Positions 11,496-18,592 of a stretch of DNA of 36,275 nt are shown here, piece by piece. The DNA is taken from positions 1-36,275 of IMG/VR virus record IMGVR_UViG_3300033571_006685; one strand, written 5' to 3'. The first letter of the stretch is position 1; every line of letters starts with the position of its first letter. The position numbers were made by a program, and so were the translations under genes. This stretch comes from a virus. Below the pieces are notes generated by a model. That model did no database searches. It was not told the DNA's origin and was given only the letters and a program-made list of their open reading frames with translations.

Positions 11496-12719
11496 ATGGC
11501 AACAAAGATATATCAACAGTACAACGTATTAACAGGTGCTAAGGATAGGATAGTTAAAACATTTGATTTGTTTGAAAAGATATATGTTTCTTTCTCTGGC
11601 GGTAAAGATAGTACGACAATGCTCCACTTAGTAATGGAAGAAGCTATAAAGAGAAATAGAAAAGTCGGTGTATTGATTATAGACCTTGAAGCTCAATACA
11701 AACAAACTATTGAACACATGGACGAAATAGTAGAAATGTACAAAGACCACATAGATTTGCATTGGTTCTGTGGAGAGTTGCTATTGAGAAACGCTGTTAC
11801 TAACTATGAGCCACGCTGGATATGCTGGGACGAAGATAAAAAAGATATATGGGTTAGAGAAAAACCTAAACAGGCTTCTGATTTATCTCAATATGATTTC
11901 TATGTGCCAAAAATGGAGTTTGAGGAACTTATGGTTATCTTTGGTCAATGGTATTCAGAGCATGGAAAATATAGGACAGCTGGAATGATTGGTATTAGAG
12001 CAGATGAAAGTTTGCACAGATATAGGGCTATTGTTTCTCAAAAGAAAGGTTTAACTATAAATGGTTACAAGTGGACTACCAAAATATCTAAAAACCTTTT
12101 CAATGTCTATCCGATTTATGATTGGAAAACAGAAGATATATGGGTTTACTATGGAAAGTTTAGCAATAAACCTCACAATGCGATTTACGATAGAATGACA
12201 CAAGCTGGTGTTAAATTATCAGACCAAAGACTATGCCAACCTTTTGGAGATGACCAAAGGCGTGGACTATGGTTGTATCACATACTTGAGCCAGATACTT
12301 GGACTAAGTTAATCAATCGTGTAAATGGAGTTAATTCAGGTGCATTGTATATTGAGGAAAATGGAAACATGACAGGATATAATCACATTACAAAACCAGC
12401 AGGGCATACATGGCAGACTTTTTGTAACTTGTTACTTTCAACATTACCAGAAAAGACATCTAAACATTACCAATATAGATTTAAAAAGTTTATAAAAGGT
12501 TGGCAAGATAGAGGGTATACAAAAATACCAGATGAAGCACCACATGAACTAGAGGTAAAATGCTGGGCTCCATCATGGCGTAGAATGTGTAGAGTTATTC
12601 TTAGAAACGATTATTGGTGTAAGGGTCTTGGTCAAACTCAACCTAAAAGTGAAGCCTATGAAAAGTTCAAACAAATTAAATCACTTAGAGTTAAAAAAGA
12701 AAAGCTCAATCAAGATTAG
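11496..12719 (+). CDS. ibrA: PAPS reductase-family protein (DUF3440), IbrA-like
   Basis: 407 aa. VSFSGGKDSTTMLH (31-44) is a PP-loop ATP pyrophosphatase motif (SGGKDST at 34-40). The rest follows the DUF3440/IbrA layout: VLIIDLEAQY, RWICWDED, GMIGIRADES, CQPFGDDQRRGLWLYH and a C-terminal PHELEVKCWAPSWRRM domain with CRVILRNDYWCKGL. The PP-loop would activate a substrate by adenylation; true PAPS reduction is not implied. Related families include DndC, which works in phosphorothioate DNA modification, so sulfur or nucleotide chemistry on DNA or a cofactor is possible. It starts one base after the IbrB-like stop (co-translation). No obvious partner enzyme for sulfur transfer is in the window. 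Confidence 0.8.
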   Translation: MATKIYQQYNVLTGAKDRIVKTFDLFEKIYVSFSGGKDSTTMLHLVMEEAIKRNRKVGVLIIDLEAQYKQTIEHMDEIVEMYKDHIDLHWFCGELLLRNAVTNYEPRWICWDEDKKDIWVREKPKQASDLSQYDFYVPKMEFEELMVIFGQWYSEHGKYRTAGMIGIRADESLHRYRAIVSQKKGLTINGYKWTTKISKNLFNVYPIYDWKTEDIWVYYGKFSNKPHNAIYDRMTQAGVKLSDQRLCQPFGDDQRRGLWLYHILEPDTWTKLINRVNGVNSGALYIEENGNMTGYNHITKPAGHTWQTFCNLLLSTLPEKTSKHYQYRFKKFIKGWQDRGYTKIPDEAPHELEVKCWAPSWRRMCRVILRNDYWCKGLGQTQPKSEAYEKFKQIKSLRVKKEKLNQD

Positions 12720-12834
12720 CTATCCAATAAGATGTGTAAGATTATCACCCAGGACTTGGGAAAAGTTAAAAACAAAAAGATGGAAGTCTAAGAAAAGCTG
12801 GGAAATGTTTATTATCGACATGTGTAACAAGTAA
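12658..12834 (+). CDS. small RHH-like DNA-binding protein
   Basis: 58 aa from ATG 12658; an upstream ATG at 12628 is possible but lies deeper inside the IbrA-like gene. The C-terminal part, VRLSPRTWEKLKTKRWKSKKSWEMFIIDM, has the strand-helix-helix look of ribbon-helix-helix proteins (R-L-S-x-x-T-W-E-x-L, then K-S-W-x-x-F-I). The first 62 bases overlap the IbrA-like gene in another frame, so its true start may be later with a non-ATG codon. A repressor of the local operon or an antitoxin-type protein is possible. Confidence 0.5.
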   Translation: MKSSNKLNHLELKKKSSIKISYPIRCVRLSPRTWEKLKTKRWKSKKSWEMFIIDMCNK

Positions 12835-12852
12835 GACAAACTAACAATAAGA

Positions 12853-12858
12853 TATAAT
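12853..12858 (+). promoter_or_regulatory. -10 box for leaderless gene at 12865
   Basis: TATAAT with six bases to ATG 12865. Confidence 0.55.
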
Positions 12859-12864
12859 TAAAGA

Positions 12865-13041
12865 ATGAGAACATACGATGAAGACGATAAACGATACATG
12901 GAGTATCAAGAATGGCTAAAGACACCAGAGGGAATTGCTTATTTAGAATCACCAGAATACGCTTATTTTAAAAAGATATTTAATAAAGTTTTTAAAGAAG
13001 TATTAGTAAGTTCAGGAGTGCTTAAAGTTATCCACAGGTAA
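12865..13041 (+). CDS. small hypothetical protein, 58 aa
   Basis: ATG 12865 to TAA 13039-13041 (MRTYDEDDKRYMEYQEW...). Acidic helical N-terminus, more basic aromatic C-terminus (YFKKIFNKVFKEVL). Starts six bases after a perfect TATAAT. The 3' end carries a DnaA box (13028-13036), and the next promoter begins four bases after the stop. Confidence 0.55.
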   Translation: MRTYDEDDKRYMEYQEWLKTPEGIAYLESPEYAYFKKIFNKVFKEVLVSSGVLKVIHR

Positions 13042-13044
13042 CCC

Positions 13045-13073
13045 TTGACCCAGTACCGAGTTAGGTATATACT
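13045..13073 (+). promoter_or_regulatory. strong rightward promoter
   Basis: TTGACC, 17 bases, TATACT (13068-13073). The -10 end and following bases (TATAAGAGTAAGGT, 13073-13086) are identical to those at the leftward promoter 8964-9005. It probably drives the long series of small genes up to about 17000. Confidence 0.75.
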
Positions 13074-13116
13074 ATAAGAGTAAGGTAATTAACTAACAAC
13101 GCCTTATATAAAAAAT

Positions 13117-13305
13117 ATGAACAATCTATCACTCGAACAACTTAGAAACCTATCAAACGAAGCCCTTAGAGCAGTCCTTGAACTTGCAAGAAGTCACTGG
13201 TCACTTAACCAAGTTGACAGAGAGGACAATGCAGAAAGAGTCCAAGAAGCTAACGAACTTGAGCAAAGAGTTCAGTCAGTTCTTAATGAGAGAAGTTGGA
13301 ACTAA
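13117..13305 (+). CDS. small helical hypothetical protein, 62 aa
   Basis: First gene behind the 13045 promoter (leader about 37 nt, no Shine-Dalgarno site). Fully helical sequence (LSLEQLRNLSNEALRAVLELARS..., then NAERVQEANELEQRVQSVL) suggesting a short coiled coil. No domain recognised. Confidence 0.55.
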   Translation: MNNLSLEQLRNLSNEALRAVLELARSHWSLNQVDREDNAERVQEANELEQRVQSVLNERSWN

Positions 13306-13327
13306 CATTACTAGCTAAATAACCAAC

Positions 13328-13597
13328 ATGACATTTGAACAATACCTACAAGAAGTACACGCAAAAAATTATCATGGTACTGATGACGACATGCCAGATA
13401 ACCTTGACTCATGGCTTACAGATTTACAAATTGACGATGTAATTGCTTATGCCGAAAACTGGCACACACAAGAAATGAAATCTATCAGAGCTAAAGGTGC
13501 TAACACTACAAACTCAAAGTATTCTAAAGAACAGAGAAGTGAATGGGCTAGGAAAGGAGGGCGACCTAAATCTGTGGATAAACTTTCACAAAAGTAA
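13328..13597 (+). CDS. small hypothetical protein, 89 aa
   Basis: Acidic N-terminal part (HGTDDDMPDNLDSWLTDLQIDDVIAYAENW) and a C-terminal SKEQRSEWARKGGRPKSVDKL. The latter resembles the A-R-K-G-G-R-P-K tails common in phage and plasmid proteins, possibly a DNA-contacting end. A DnaA box lies inside its 3' end (13573-13581). Function unknown. Confidence 0.55.
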   Translation: MTFEQYLQEVHAKNYHGTDDDMPDNLDSWLTDLQIDDVIAYAENWHTQEMKSIRAKGANTTNSKYSKEQRSEWARKGGRPKSVDKLSQK

Positions 13598-13653
13598 AAT
13601 ATAAATGGTAAGATAAAAGTATAAGCAATTATTAGGTATAAGTGAATAAATAT

Positions 13654-14046
13654 ATGAGAGAAATAAAGTTTCGATGGTGGTTTCCGATAGAAGAGGGTAA
13701 CAAATCATTAAGACAAGGAATGGTTTATGAACTAGATTGTCAGCAATTCTCCGATGTCAATGAACTGTTTGTACCAAATAACTATGTAGGCAATCCTATT
13801 CCTATGCAATTCACAGGACTCCTCGATAAGAATGGTAAAGAGATATATGAGGGGGATATTGTTAAACACCCAACAGGTAAAATGTCAGTCATTGAATATA
13901 TTGTTCAACAAAGACTACCAGAAAAGGAAACAGAAGAAATAAGTTATGACTCTCCTTATGATTTTTCAGGCTTTACTGGTATTTCTTATGGTGGAGTAAT
14001 TGAAGTCATAGGAAACATTTATGAAAACCCTAACCTACTAAACTAA
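13654..14046 (+). CDS. YopX-family protein
   Basis: 130 aa from ATG 13654 (MREIKFRWW, the usual YopX beginning); a GTG at 13642 would add four residues. FTGLLDKNGKEIYEGDIVKHPTGK and the C-terminal GVIEVIGNIYENPNLL match the YopX family (PF09643) closely. YopX proteins are frequent in phages but their function is unknown. Middle gene of the small-gene series, two bases before the next ATG. Confidence 0.85.
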   Translation: MREIKFRWWFPIEEGNKSLRQGMVYELDCQQFSDVNELFVPNNYVGNPIPMQFTGLLDKNGKEIYEGDIVKHPTGKMSVIEYIVQQRLPEKETEEISYDSPYDFSGFTGISYGGVIEVIGNIYENPNLLN

Positions 14047-14047
14047 A

Positions 14048-14425
14048 ATGCCTACACTACAACAAATATTGGAAAGTTTCGATGAAATGACACCATTAAA
14101 CTTACCTATTGAAAAAGACAAAGGTTATGTCAGCTTGATTGAGAAAGACCAATGGCTAAAAGATAATTCAGAAAAGCATCTTTACGAGGACTATACTTAC
14201 CCCGAACCAGAGTTAGACTTGTCTGAAGACAAAATCAAATCCTTCCTCACCTCCACATACAAATCTATTATAGAGGGAGAGATAGAACGGCTAAGTCAAA
14301 AGATTAAAGATATAAACAATAAGACGATTATACCAAGACCTCAAGACGAAAAAGAAAGAACTTTTGGTTATACATCTGCCCTTCAAGACCAAATCAATTA
14401 CTTACAAAATAAACTAATGAAATAG
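14048..14425 (+). CDS. hypothetical protein, 125 aa
   Basis: Acidic and helical, with a coiled-coil-like C-terminal half (IIEGEIERLSQKIKDINNK..., YTSALQDQINYLQNKL). This C-terminal pattern occurs in several small genes here, so they may be related. No known domain. Confidence 0.55.
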   Translation: MPTLQQILESFDEMTPLNLPIEKDKGYVSLIEKDQWLKDNSEKHLYEDYTYPEPELDLSEDKIKSFLTSTYKSIIEGEIERLSQKIKDINNKTIIPRPQDEKERTFGYTSALQDQINYLQNKLMK

Positions 14426-14431
14426 AATAAT

Positions 14432-14641
14432 ATGAAAAACGATAAATGGTCACAGTGGAAAGATATAGGAATTAGAACTGATAGCTACGGTAGAGACTGG
14501 CTATTGCAAATGAAGACTAGGTACGCAGATAACAAAAAAATATTTAAGAATAGGTCGCTTGATGCAAGATTTGGTCACTACATATTATTCCACGATAAAA
14601 ATGTTATAGAAAAATTAAAACAAATATTAAAAATTAACTAA
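14432..14641 (+). CDS. small basic hypothetical protein, 69 aa
   Basis: Begins MKNDKWSQWKDIG and continues basic and aromatic. The W-S-x-W-K start is echoed in the 16190 gene (KNKWSKWEHV), hinting at a common origin. Starts six bases after the previous stop. Function unknown. Confidence 0.5.
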   Translation: MKNDKWSQWKDIGIRTDSYGRDWLLQMKTRYADNKKIFKNRSLDARFGHYILFHDKNVIEKLKQILKIN

Positions 14642-14647
14642 CCCACA

Positions 14648-14809
14648 ATGACTAACCTACAACCAATTAAAGAAGAATTATTAAAACTATACAAAGAATA
14701 CTGCGAACACATAGACTCTGACAACGACCAAGTAACTTACCATCAAGATTATAAAGCTAATCTTGCGTTATTTATGCTATGGATTGAGAAAAGCAATATT
14801 TTTAACTAA
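14648..14809 (+). CDS. small hypothetical protein, 53 aa
   Basis: ATG 14648 to TAA 14807-14809 (MTNLQPIKEELLKLYKEY...). Acidic and helical. The start region ACAATGACTAACCTACAAC is repeated at the next gene (from 14813), so the two genes share their initiation region, probably by local duplication. Function unknown. Confidence 0.55.
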   Translation: MTNLQPIKEELLKLYKEYCEHIDSDNDQVTYHQDYKANLALFMLWIEKSNIFN

Positions 14810-14815
14810 ACCACA

Positions 14816-15145
14816 ATGACTAACCTACAACAACTTAGAGAGGAGGGTGACAAGGAGTTTGAAAAAAAGTTTGTAAGTAAATCCCATATAAGTCTATGGG
14901 GAACTTATAAAGAAAAACCAATAAAAGCTATAAAAGGAGAGATTGAAGTTATTGAAAAAATAAAAGACTATATCCACCAACGAGAAGACAAAGCCTACGC
15001 TCTCGGTCAACAGGATATGTTGGAGAGGGTGAGGGAGATTATTGCAAAGGAAATGGATAAAAGAGCTAATATTGAAACGGTACAGTTCCTTGCGTGTGAT
15101 GATTTAGCGTGTGAAATATTAAAAGCCTTAAATAACCTTAACTAG
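14816..15145 (+). CDS. hypothetical protein, 109 aa
   Basis: Starts with the same codons as the previous gene (MTNLQ). Contains KDYIHQREDKAYALGQQDMLERVREIIAKEMDKRA, a helical pattern common in small phage proteins of unknown function (A-x-x-x-G-x-x-x-x-L). Followed two bases later by the next ATG. Confidence 0.55.
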   Translation: MTNLQQLREEGDKEFEKKFVSKSHISLWGTYKEKPIKAIKGEIEVIEKIKDYIHQREDKAYALGQQDMLERVREIIAKEMDKRANIETVQFLACDDLACEILKALNNLN

Positions 15146-15147
15146 AG

Positions 15148-15384
15148 ATGTCATACGAAAAATATATAACAAATGTCTGTGCAAGGTGTAGTGTTAGTTC
15201 AAATGTTGCACTTTCAGATGTAATAAGAAAAAAAAGCCCTGAAAATGGTATACCAAATTATTGGAAATATGTAGGTGATTTTGTTGATTATCAACCTTAC
15301 TTTCTTCTATGCAATAAATGTGTAGATGAATGGAATAAACATATACAAAACGAAATAGAAAAATTTGTAAAATTAACCAAATAA
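15148..15384 (+). CDS. small zinc-binding hypothetical protein
   Basis: 78 aa with CARC at about 11-14 and CNKC about 55-58, a likely four-Cys zinc site. The remainder is aromatic and charged. Binding partner unknown. Confidence 0.55.
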   Translation: MSYEKYITNVCARCSVSSNVALSDVIRKKSPENGIPNYWKYVGDFVDYQPYFLLCNKCVDEWNKHIQNEIEKFVKLTK

Positions 15385-15387
15385 CAT

Positions 15388-15792
15388 ATGACAAACATTG
15401 AAAAGTGGGAGGAAGAATTTGACAGTAAGTTTTTCAAAATAACTGTCGGCTATGGAGAAAGAGGTATTTTTCACGGCGAACCAGAACAATTAAAAGACTT
15501 TATAAAAACCCTCCTCCAGTCAGAACAAACTCGTATAGCAGAGGAGGTGGAGAAGAAAGCAGTTAAAAACACTGATAAGGTTATTTGTGCCGATATTACA
15601 TTTTCAGATGACTTGGCAAGAGAAAAAGACTCAAATGGTGTTATTGTAAGAATTGACGAATTAAAAGGTTTTTTTCAAGAAAAATTTGAAGTCGGAACTG
15701 TTGGAGATTTTACAATCAAGCTATTTGAAACTACTGAACAAGATTTCTTTATAAGTTTAAATAAATCTTATTTTGAAGGAAACTTTTTTTAA
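15388..15792 (+). CDS. hypothetical protein, 134 aa
   Basis: N-terminal helix (IEKWEEEFDSKF), a middle helix (LKDFIKTLLQSEQTRIAEEVEKKA) and a beta-rich end. The end (LYFEG-like KSYFEGNFF) carries no catalytic motif. No family recognised. Confidence 0.5.
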   Translation: MTNIEKWEEEFDSKFFKITVGYGERGIFHGEPEQLKDFIKTLLQSEQTRIAEEVEKKAVKNTDKVICADITFSDDLAREKDSNGVIVRIDELKGFFQEKFEVGTVGDFTIKLFETTEQDFFISLNKSYFEGNFF

Positions 15793-15810
15793 CAATATAA
15801 ATACAATAAA

Positions 15811-16188
15811 ATGGAAGTAAAATACATACAAGAAGCAATAAGAAGAGCAGAAAAGTTTGGATATGAACCAGAAAGTTGTTCCATGTATAATCTAGATGAA
15901 TCATCAGCACCAGCTGAAATACGCCTAGATTGCATCAAAGCAACGCTTGACCCCTATTTTTGGGAATGCCTAGGTAGACATGAAAACTGGAGAAGACCTG
16001 CCAAGTCGGTATACAACAAAGAATACTTTACAAAAGATAGCTCAACTCCAACAGAATTAAATATTGAAACAGAAGATGCATGGCTTCATGTGTGGAAAAG
16101 TTTGCCTGACTTCTTAGTAAATAACCTAGATTCAGATGTCAATGACTTTTTTATAGACGTATTATCAATAATAAAACAAGGGAAATAG
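15811..16188 (+). CDS. hypothetical protein, 125 aa
   Basis: MEVKYIQEAIRRAEKFGYEPES... with DAWLHVWKSLPDFLVNN. Ends with a hydrophobic helix-like FFIDVLSIIKQ. Resembles small phage proteins that start with E-A-I-x-x-A-x-x-G-Y; no known function. One base precedes the next ATG. Confidence 0.5.
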   Translation: MEVKYIQEAIRRAEKFGYEPESCSMYNLDESSAPAEIRLDCIKATLDPYFWECLGRHENWRRPAKSVYNKEYFTKDSSTPTELNIETEDAWLHVWKSLPDFLVNNLDSDVNDFFIDVLSIIKQGK

Positions 16189-16189
16189 T

Positions 16190-16387
16190 ATGAATATGTT
16201 TAAAAATAAATGGTCAAAATGGGAACACGTCACTTATGTAGAGCATTTTACTGCTGGAATAAAAACATATGAAATCCTTAAAAGAATTAACTTAGACTCT
16301 GGTTTGGTTCAATACAAAAGAATATACATTGATGATTGTGTTCACGGATTAGCAAGTATGTTAAAAAATAACCTTATAACCAAATGA
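16190..16387 (+). CDS. small hypothetical protein, 65 aa
   Basis: Basic and aromatic; starts MNMFKNKWSKWEHV. Stop overlaps the next ATG (ATGA). The N-terminus resembles that of the 14432 gene. Function unknown. Confidence 0.5.
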   Translation: MNMFKNKWSKWEHVTYVEHFTAGIKTYEILKRINLDSGLVQYKRIYIDDCVHGLASMLKNNLITK

Positions 16388-16509
16388 AAACACCAAAAGA
16401 AATAATAAGAATACACAGTACATATCAAACTCTTTCTAAGAAAAAGAAAAGAGAAGTATTGCTGGAATTATTAAAATGGACAATTAAAGAACTAATTTTA
16501 ACTAAATGA
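16384..16509 (+). CDS. small basic hypothetical protein, 41 aa
   Basis: ATG 16384 to TGA 16507-16509 (MKTPKEIIRIHSTYQTL...). Basic helix, ATGA overlaps at both ends, so it belongs to the translated chain. Function unknown. Confidence 0.55.
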   Translation: MKTPKEIIRIHSTYQTLSKKKKREVLLELLKWTIKELILTK

Positions 16510-16778
16510 AACTAACAATTGAAGAAAGAGAAAAATATAGAAAAAAGTTTACTGAAATATGTTCAGAACCAAATAACGAAACTTTTGTATCTGAATGGAA
16601 TAGAGATAAAGTTGCAGACCACTGGCTATCAGTCATAGACACCATACTAGAGGAGAAGAGGGAAAGAATAATAAAAGAAATTATTAAGATAAACATACCT
16701 GAAACTCACATGGACACAGAACTTGGTGAACTGAGGTTTAGAGAGAAAGTCCTTAACTTACCAAGTCTTAATAAGTAA
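16506..16778 (+). CDS. small hypothetical protein, 90 aa
   Basis: Charged helical sequence (LTIEEREKYRKKFTEIC..., WLSVIDTILEEKRERIIKEI). Start overlaps the previous stop. No domain recognised. Confidence 0.5.
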   Translation: MKLTIEEREKYRKKFTEICSEPNNETFVSEWNRDKVADHWLSVIDTILEEKRERIIKEIIKINIPETHMDTELGELRFREKVLNLPSLNK

Positions 16779-16782
16779 ACAA

Positions 16783-16866
16783 ATGATACAAACAATATAC
16801 TTTATATGGGGAATGATATTTGGGATAGGACTTATTGTAATAGTAGCAGTAGGACTATCAAGATAA
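16783..16866 (+). CDS. tiny membrane peptide, 27 aa
   Basis: ATG 16783 to TAA 16864-16866. Nearly one hydrophobic helix (MIQTIYFIWGMIFGIGLIVIVAVGLSR). Four bases after the previous stop. Could be a holin/antiholin-like or regulatory peptide; the evidence is only topology. Confidence 0.45.
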   Translation: MIQTIYFIWGMIFGIGLIVIVAVGLSR

Positions 16867-16883
16867 CTTTATAAACAAATGAA

Positions 16884-17033
16884 ATGCAAGACCTATACGA
16901 CCAAATAGCAAAAGTAGTAGCAAGGTGGGAGAAGAAGACAGGAAAGATTATTAAGTATAATTTTACGATAGATAAGCCTAAAAGGAAAAAGAAACTTTAC
17001 AAACATAAAAAAAAGAGTATAATAAAAACATGA
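16884..17033 (+). CDS. small basic hypothetical protein, 49 aa
   Basis: ATG 16884 to TGA 17031-17033 (MQDLYDQIAKVVARWEKK...). Very basic C-terminus (KPKRKKKLYKHKKKS), probably nucleic-acid or membrane-surface binding. A TATAAT inside its last codons serves the next gene, and the stop overlaps that gene's ATG. Confidence 0.5.
   Translation: MQDLYDQIAKVVARWEKKTGKIIKYNFTIDKPKRKKKLYKHKKKSIIKT
17018..17023 (+). promoter_or_regulatory. -10 box for leaderless gene at 17030
   Basis: TATAAT six bases before ATG 17030, within the 3' end of the preceding gene. Confidence 0.5.
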
Positions 17034-17284
17034 AAAAAATCATAATAATAGCAATCATTTTATCAATAGTATTCTTCGCAGTAAGGGCATCTGCACAAGT
17101 AACTTCATTTAACTGGAAAGGTGATTTACCTTTTACTAGAATAACTAATAGACTGATAGATGAAGCTCAAGTAGTAAACTATAAGTTTGAGGACAAAGTA
17201 GGAACTTCAACAGTAACTTGTTATGGGTCTTATGTAACTAACAAACAATCACTACCAAGTGTATCTATATCTTGCGTTAAATAA
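17030..17284 (+). CDS. small secreted protein with signal peptide
   Basis: 84 aa. Strong signal peptide: KK, then a hydrophobic core (IIIIAIILSIVFFAV) and a likely cleavage after RASA (about residue 22). The mature part of about 60 residues has two Cys (TVTCYG and SISCVK) that could form a disulfide outside the membrane. Likely periplasmic or cell-surface; a role in superinfection exclusion or surface change is only a guess. Leaderless start; stop overlaps the next ATG (TAATG). Confidence 0.6.
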   Translation: MKKIIIIAIILSIVFFAVRASAQVTSFNWKGDLPFTRITNRLIDEAQVVNYKFEDKVGTSTVTCYGSYVTNKQSLPSVSISCVK

Positions 17285-18132
17285 TGAAAAAAGTTGTTAA
17301 ACCAGAAGATTTACAAATACCTCAAGAGTGTTTTCTATATCCCACAGGTGAACAACAAATACAATCAGAGGGTGGAGAGCATTATCAAATCGCGCAGATA
17401 GACTTCAGAAACGAGTTTAAAACCTATGTAGACGGAGCAGAGTTTCCTTATGAGGGTTTTGTTACAAACGAAATACTTTGGGCAACTAACCAAGCTAAAT
17501 CAATATTCATAGAAGCAATCAAGATATTATCAAAACCACAGTTCATACTAGGTTCAGTAATATCTTTTTTGTTTTTTAGAGAGCAACTGATAGACTCATT
17601 CAATAGGCTCGGTCACAGAGTAATGTCACCTGTCATGCTCAAAGATAAACACCTCTCAAAGTTTGCTAGAGAATTGCAATATGTAACATTCGAGTTTCTA
17701 AGACATCTAGTATCAGAACAAAAAGCCGATAAGTTCTCAGAAATATTCTCAAGGATTATAGACAATGACGATGCGTACAAGCAAAGACTCAAAGACATAT
17801 TCTCAATGACTAACAAGGCTAAGTTAAGAAACCCTAAAGAACTTTCAAGGCTAGTAGAAATTATGAACGAAAGACAAGGAAAACCTCAGTGGATGAAAAA
17901 AGTAAAATCAGCTGTACTACTTCTTAGACTTCTAATCGCAATAGTACCAAACGCTAAGAAAGGGTATTTATCAGCAATAAACGCCTGTAACCTAGATAAT
18001 CTAATACTACACTGGGAAGATATATACTGGTCAGTTTACAAGAAAGATTACAACTTTGCAGGTATGACACATGAAGAAAGACTTAAACTAGTCAAAGAGA
18101 AAGGTTGGCAATTACCAAATAACTTAAAATGA
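17284..18132 (+). CDS. hypothetical protein, 282 aa
   Basis: The largest unknown of the middle region. One hydrophobic segment about 86-100 (QFILGSVISFLFFREQL) and a second about 210-222 (SAVLLLRLLIAIVPNA), the rest helical and basic. It overlaps the signal-peptide gene before it and the 88-aa gene behind it, so the three probably work as a unit. No family recognised. Confidence 0.55.
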   Translation: MKKVVKPEDLQIPQECFLYPTGEQQIQSEGGEHYQIAQIDFRNEFKTYVDGAEFPYEGFVTNEILWATNQAKSIFIEAIKILSKPQFILGSVISFLFFREQLIDSFNRLGHRVMSPVMLKDKHLSKFARELQYVTFEFLRHLVSEQKADKFSEIFSRIIDNDDAYKQRLKDIFSMTNKAKLRNPKELSRLVEIMNERQGKPQWMKKVKSAVLLLRLLIAIVPNAKKGYLSAINACNLDNLILHWEDIYWSVYKKDYNFAGMTHEERLKLVKEKGWQLPNNLK

Positions 18133-18395
18133 AAGAACTAACAAATATAATGGTAAATCTAGTGGCTGGACTATGTAAAAAATACTCTCTAAAAATAGAG
18201 GACACTTTACTTACACCAGAACATCTTTCTGTACTGATAGCCAATGAAGTACCTAACTTTGAAATAAAGAAGTTTGTCAATGAATTATTTGAAGATACAC
18301 AAAGACCAGAATTTGAAAGTGCTAAGGAATTACACCGAGTTATCAACAACCTAGAAGTTCAAAGACTTTGCAATAAGTATAAGAAAATTGTATAA
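18129..18395 (+). CDS. hypothetical protein, 88 aa
   Basis: Mixed helical protein (MKELTNIMVNLVAGLCKKYSLK..., FEIKKFVNELFEDTQRPEFES). ATGA overlap with the previous gene. TATAAT for the next gene overlaps its stop. Function unknown. Confidence 0.5.
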   Translation: MKELTNIMVNLVAGLCKKYSLKIEDTLLTPEHLSVLIANEVPNFEIKKFVNELFEDTQRPEFESAKELHRVINNLEVQRLCNKYKKIV

Positions 18396-18396
18396 T
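18391..18396 (+). promoter_or_regulatory. -10 box for leaderless gene at 18403
   Basis: TATAAT six bases before ATG 18403, overlapping the previous stop. Confidence 0.55.
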
Positions 18397-18402
18397 ATAA
18401 TC

Positions 18403-18543
18403 ATGTTAGCATTCTTTACATTCATAGCTGGTATCATAGTTGGAGGTGCTTATGGATTTGCAGGAGGATTTACAGAGGGGTATAATTTAGGAGAACAAGA
18501 CAATGAAACTATCAACACACGAGATATTGATTCAATACATTAA
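18403..18543 (+). CDS. small membrane protein, 46 aa
   Basis: ATG 18403 to TAA 18541-18543. Hydrophobic, glycine-rich N-terminal half (MLAFFTFIAGIIVGGAYGFAGG) and an acidic tail. Single-pass anchor; leaderless start. Confidence 0.55.
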   Translation: MLAFFTFIAGIIVGGAYGFAGGFTEGYNLGEQDNETINTRDIDSIH

Positions 18544-18592
18544 AATAGCCTTGGGCATAATCGGTCTTATAATAATATGGCAAAAGTTCTAA
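18503..18592 (+). CDS. possible tiny membrane peptide, 29 aa, overlapping
   Basis: ATG 18503 to TAA 18590-18592 in another frame (MKLSTHEILIQYIKIALGII...). The second half is a membrane helix. It overlaps both neighbours, like embedded lysis or Rz1-type peptides, but could be chance. Confidence 0.35.
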   Translation: MKLSTHEILIQYIKIALGIIGLIIIWQKF

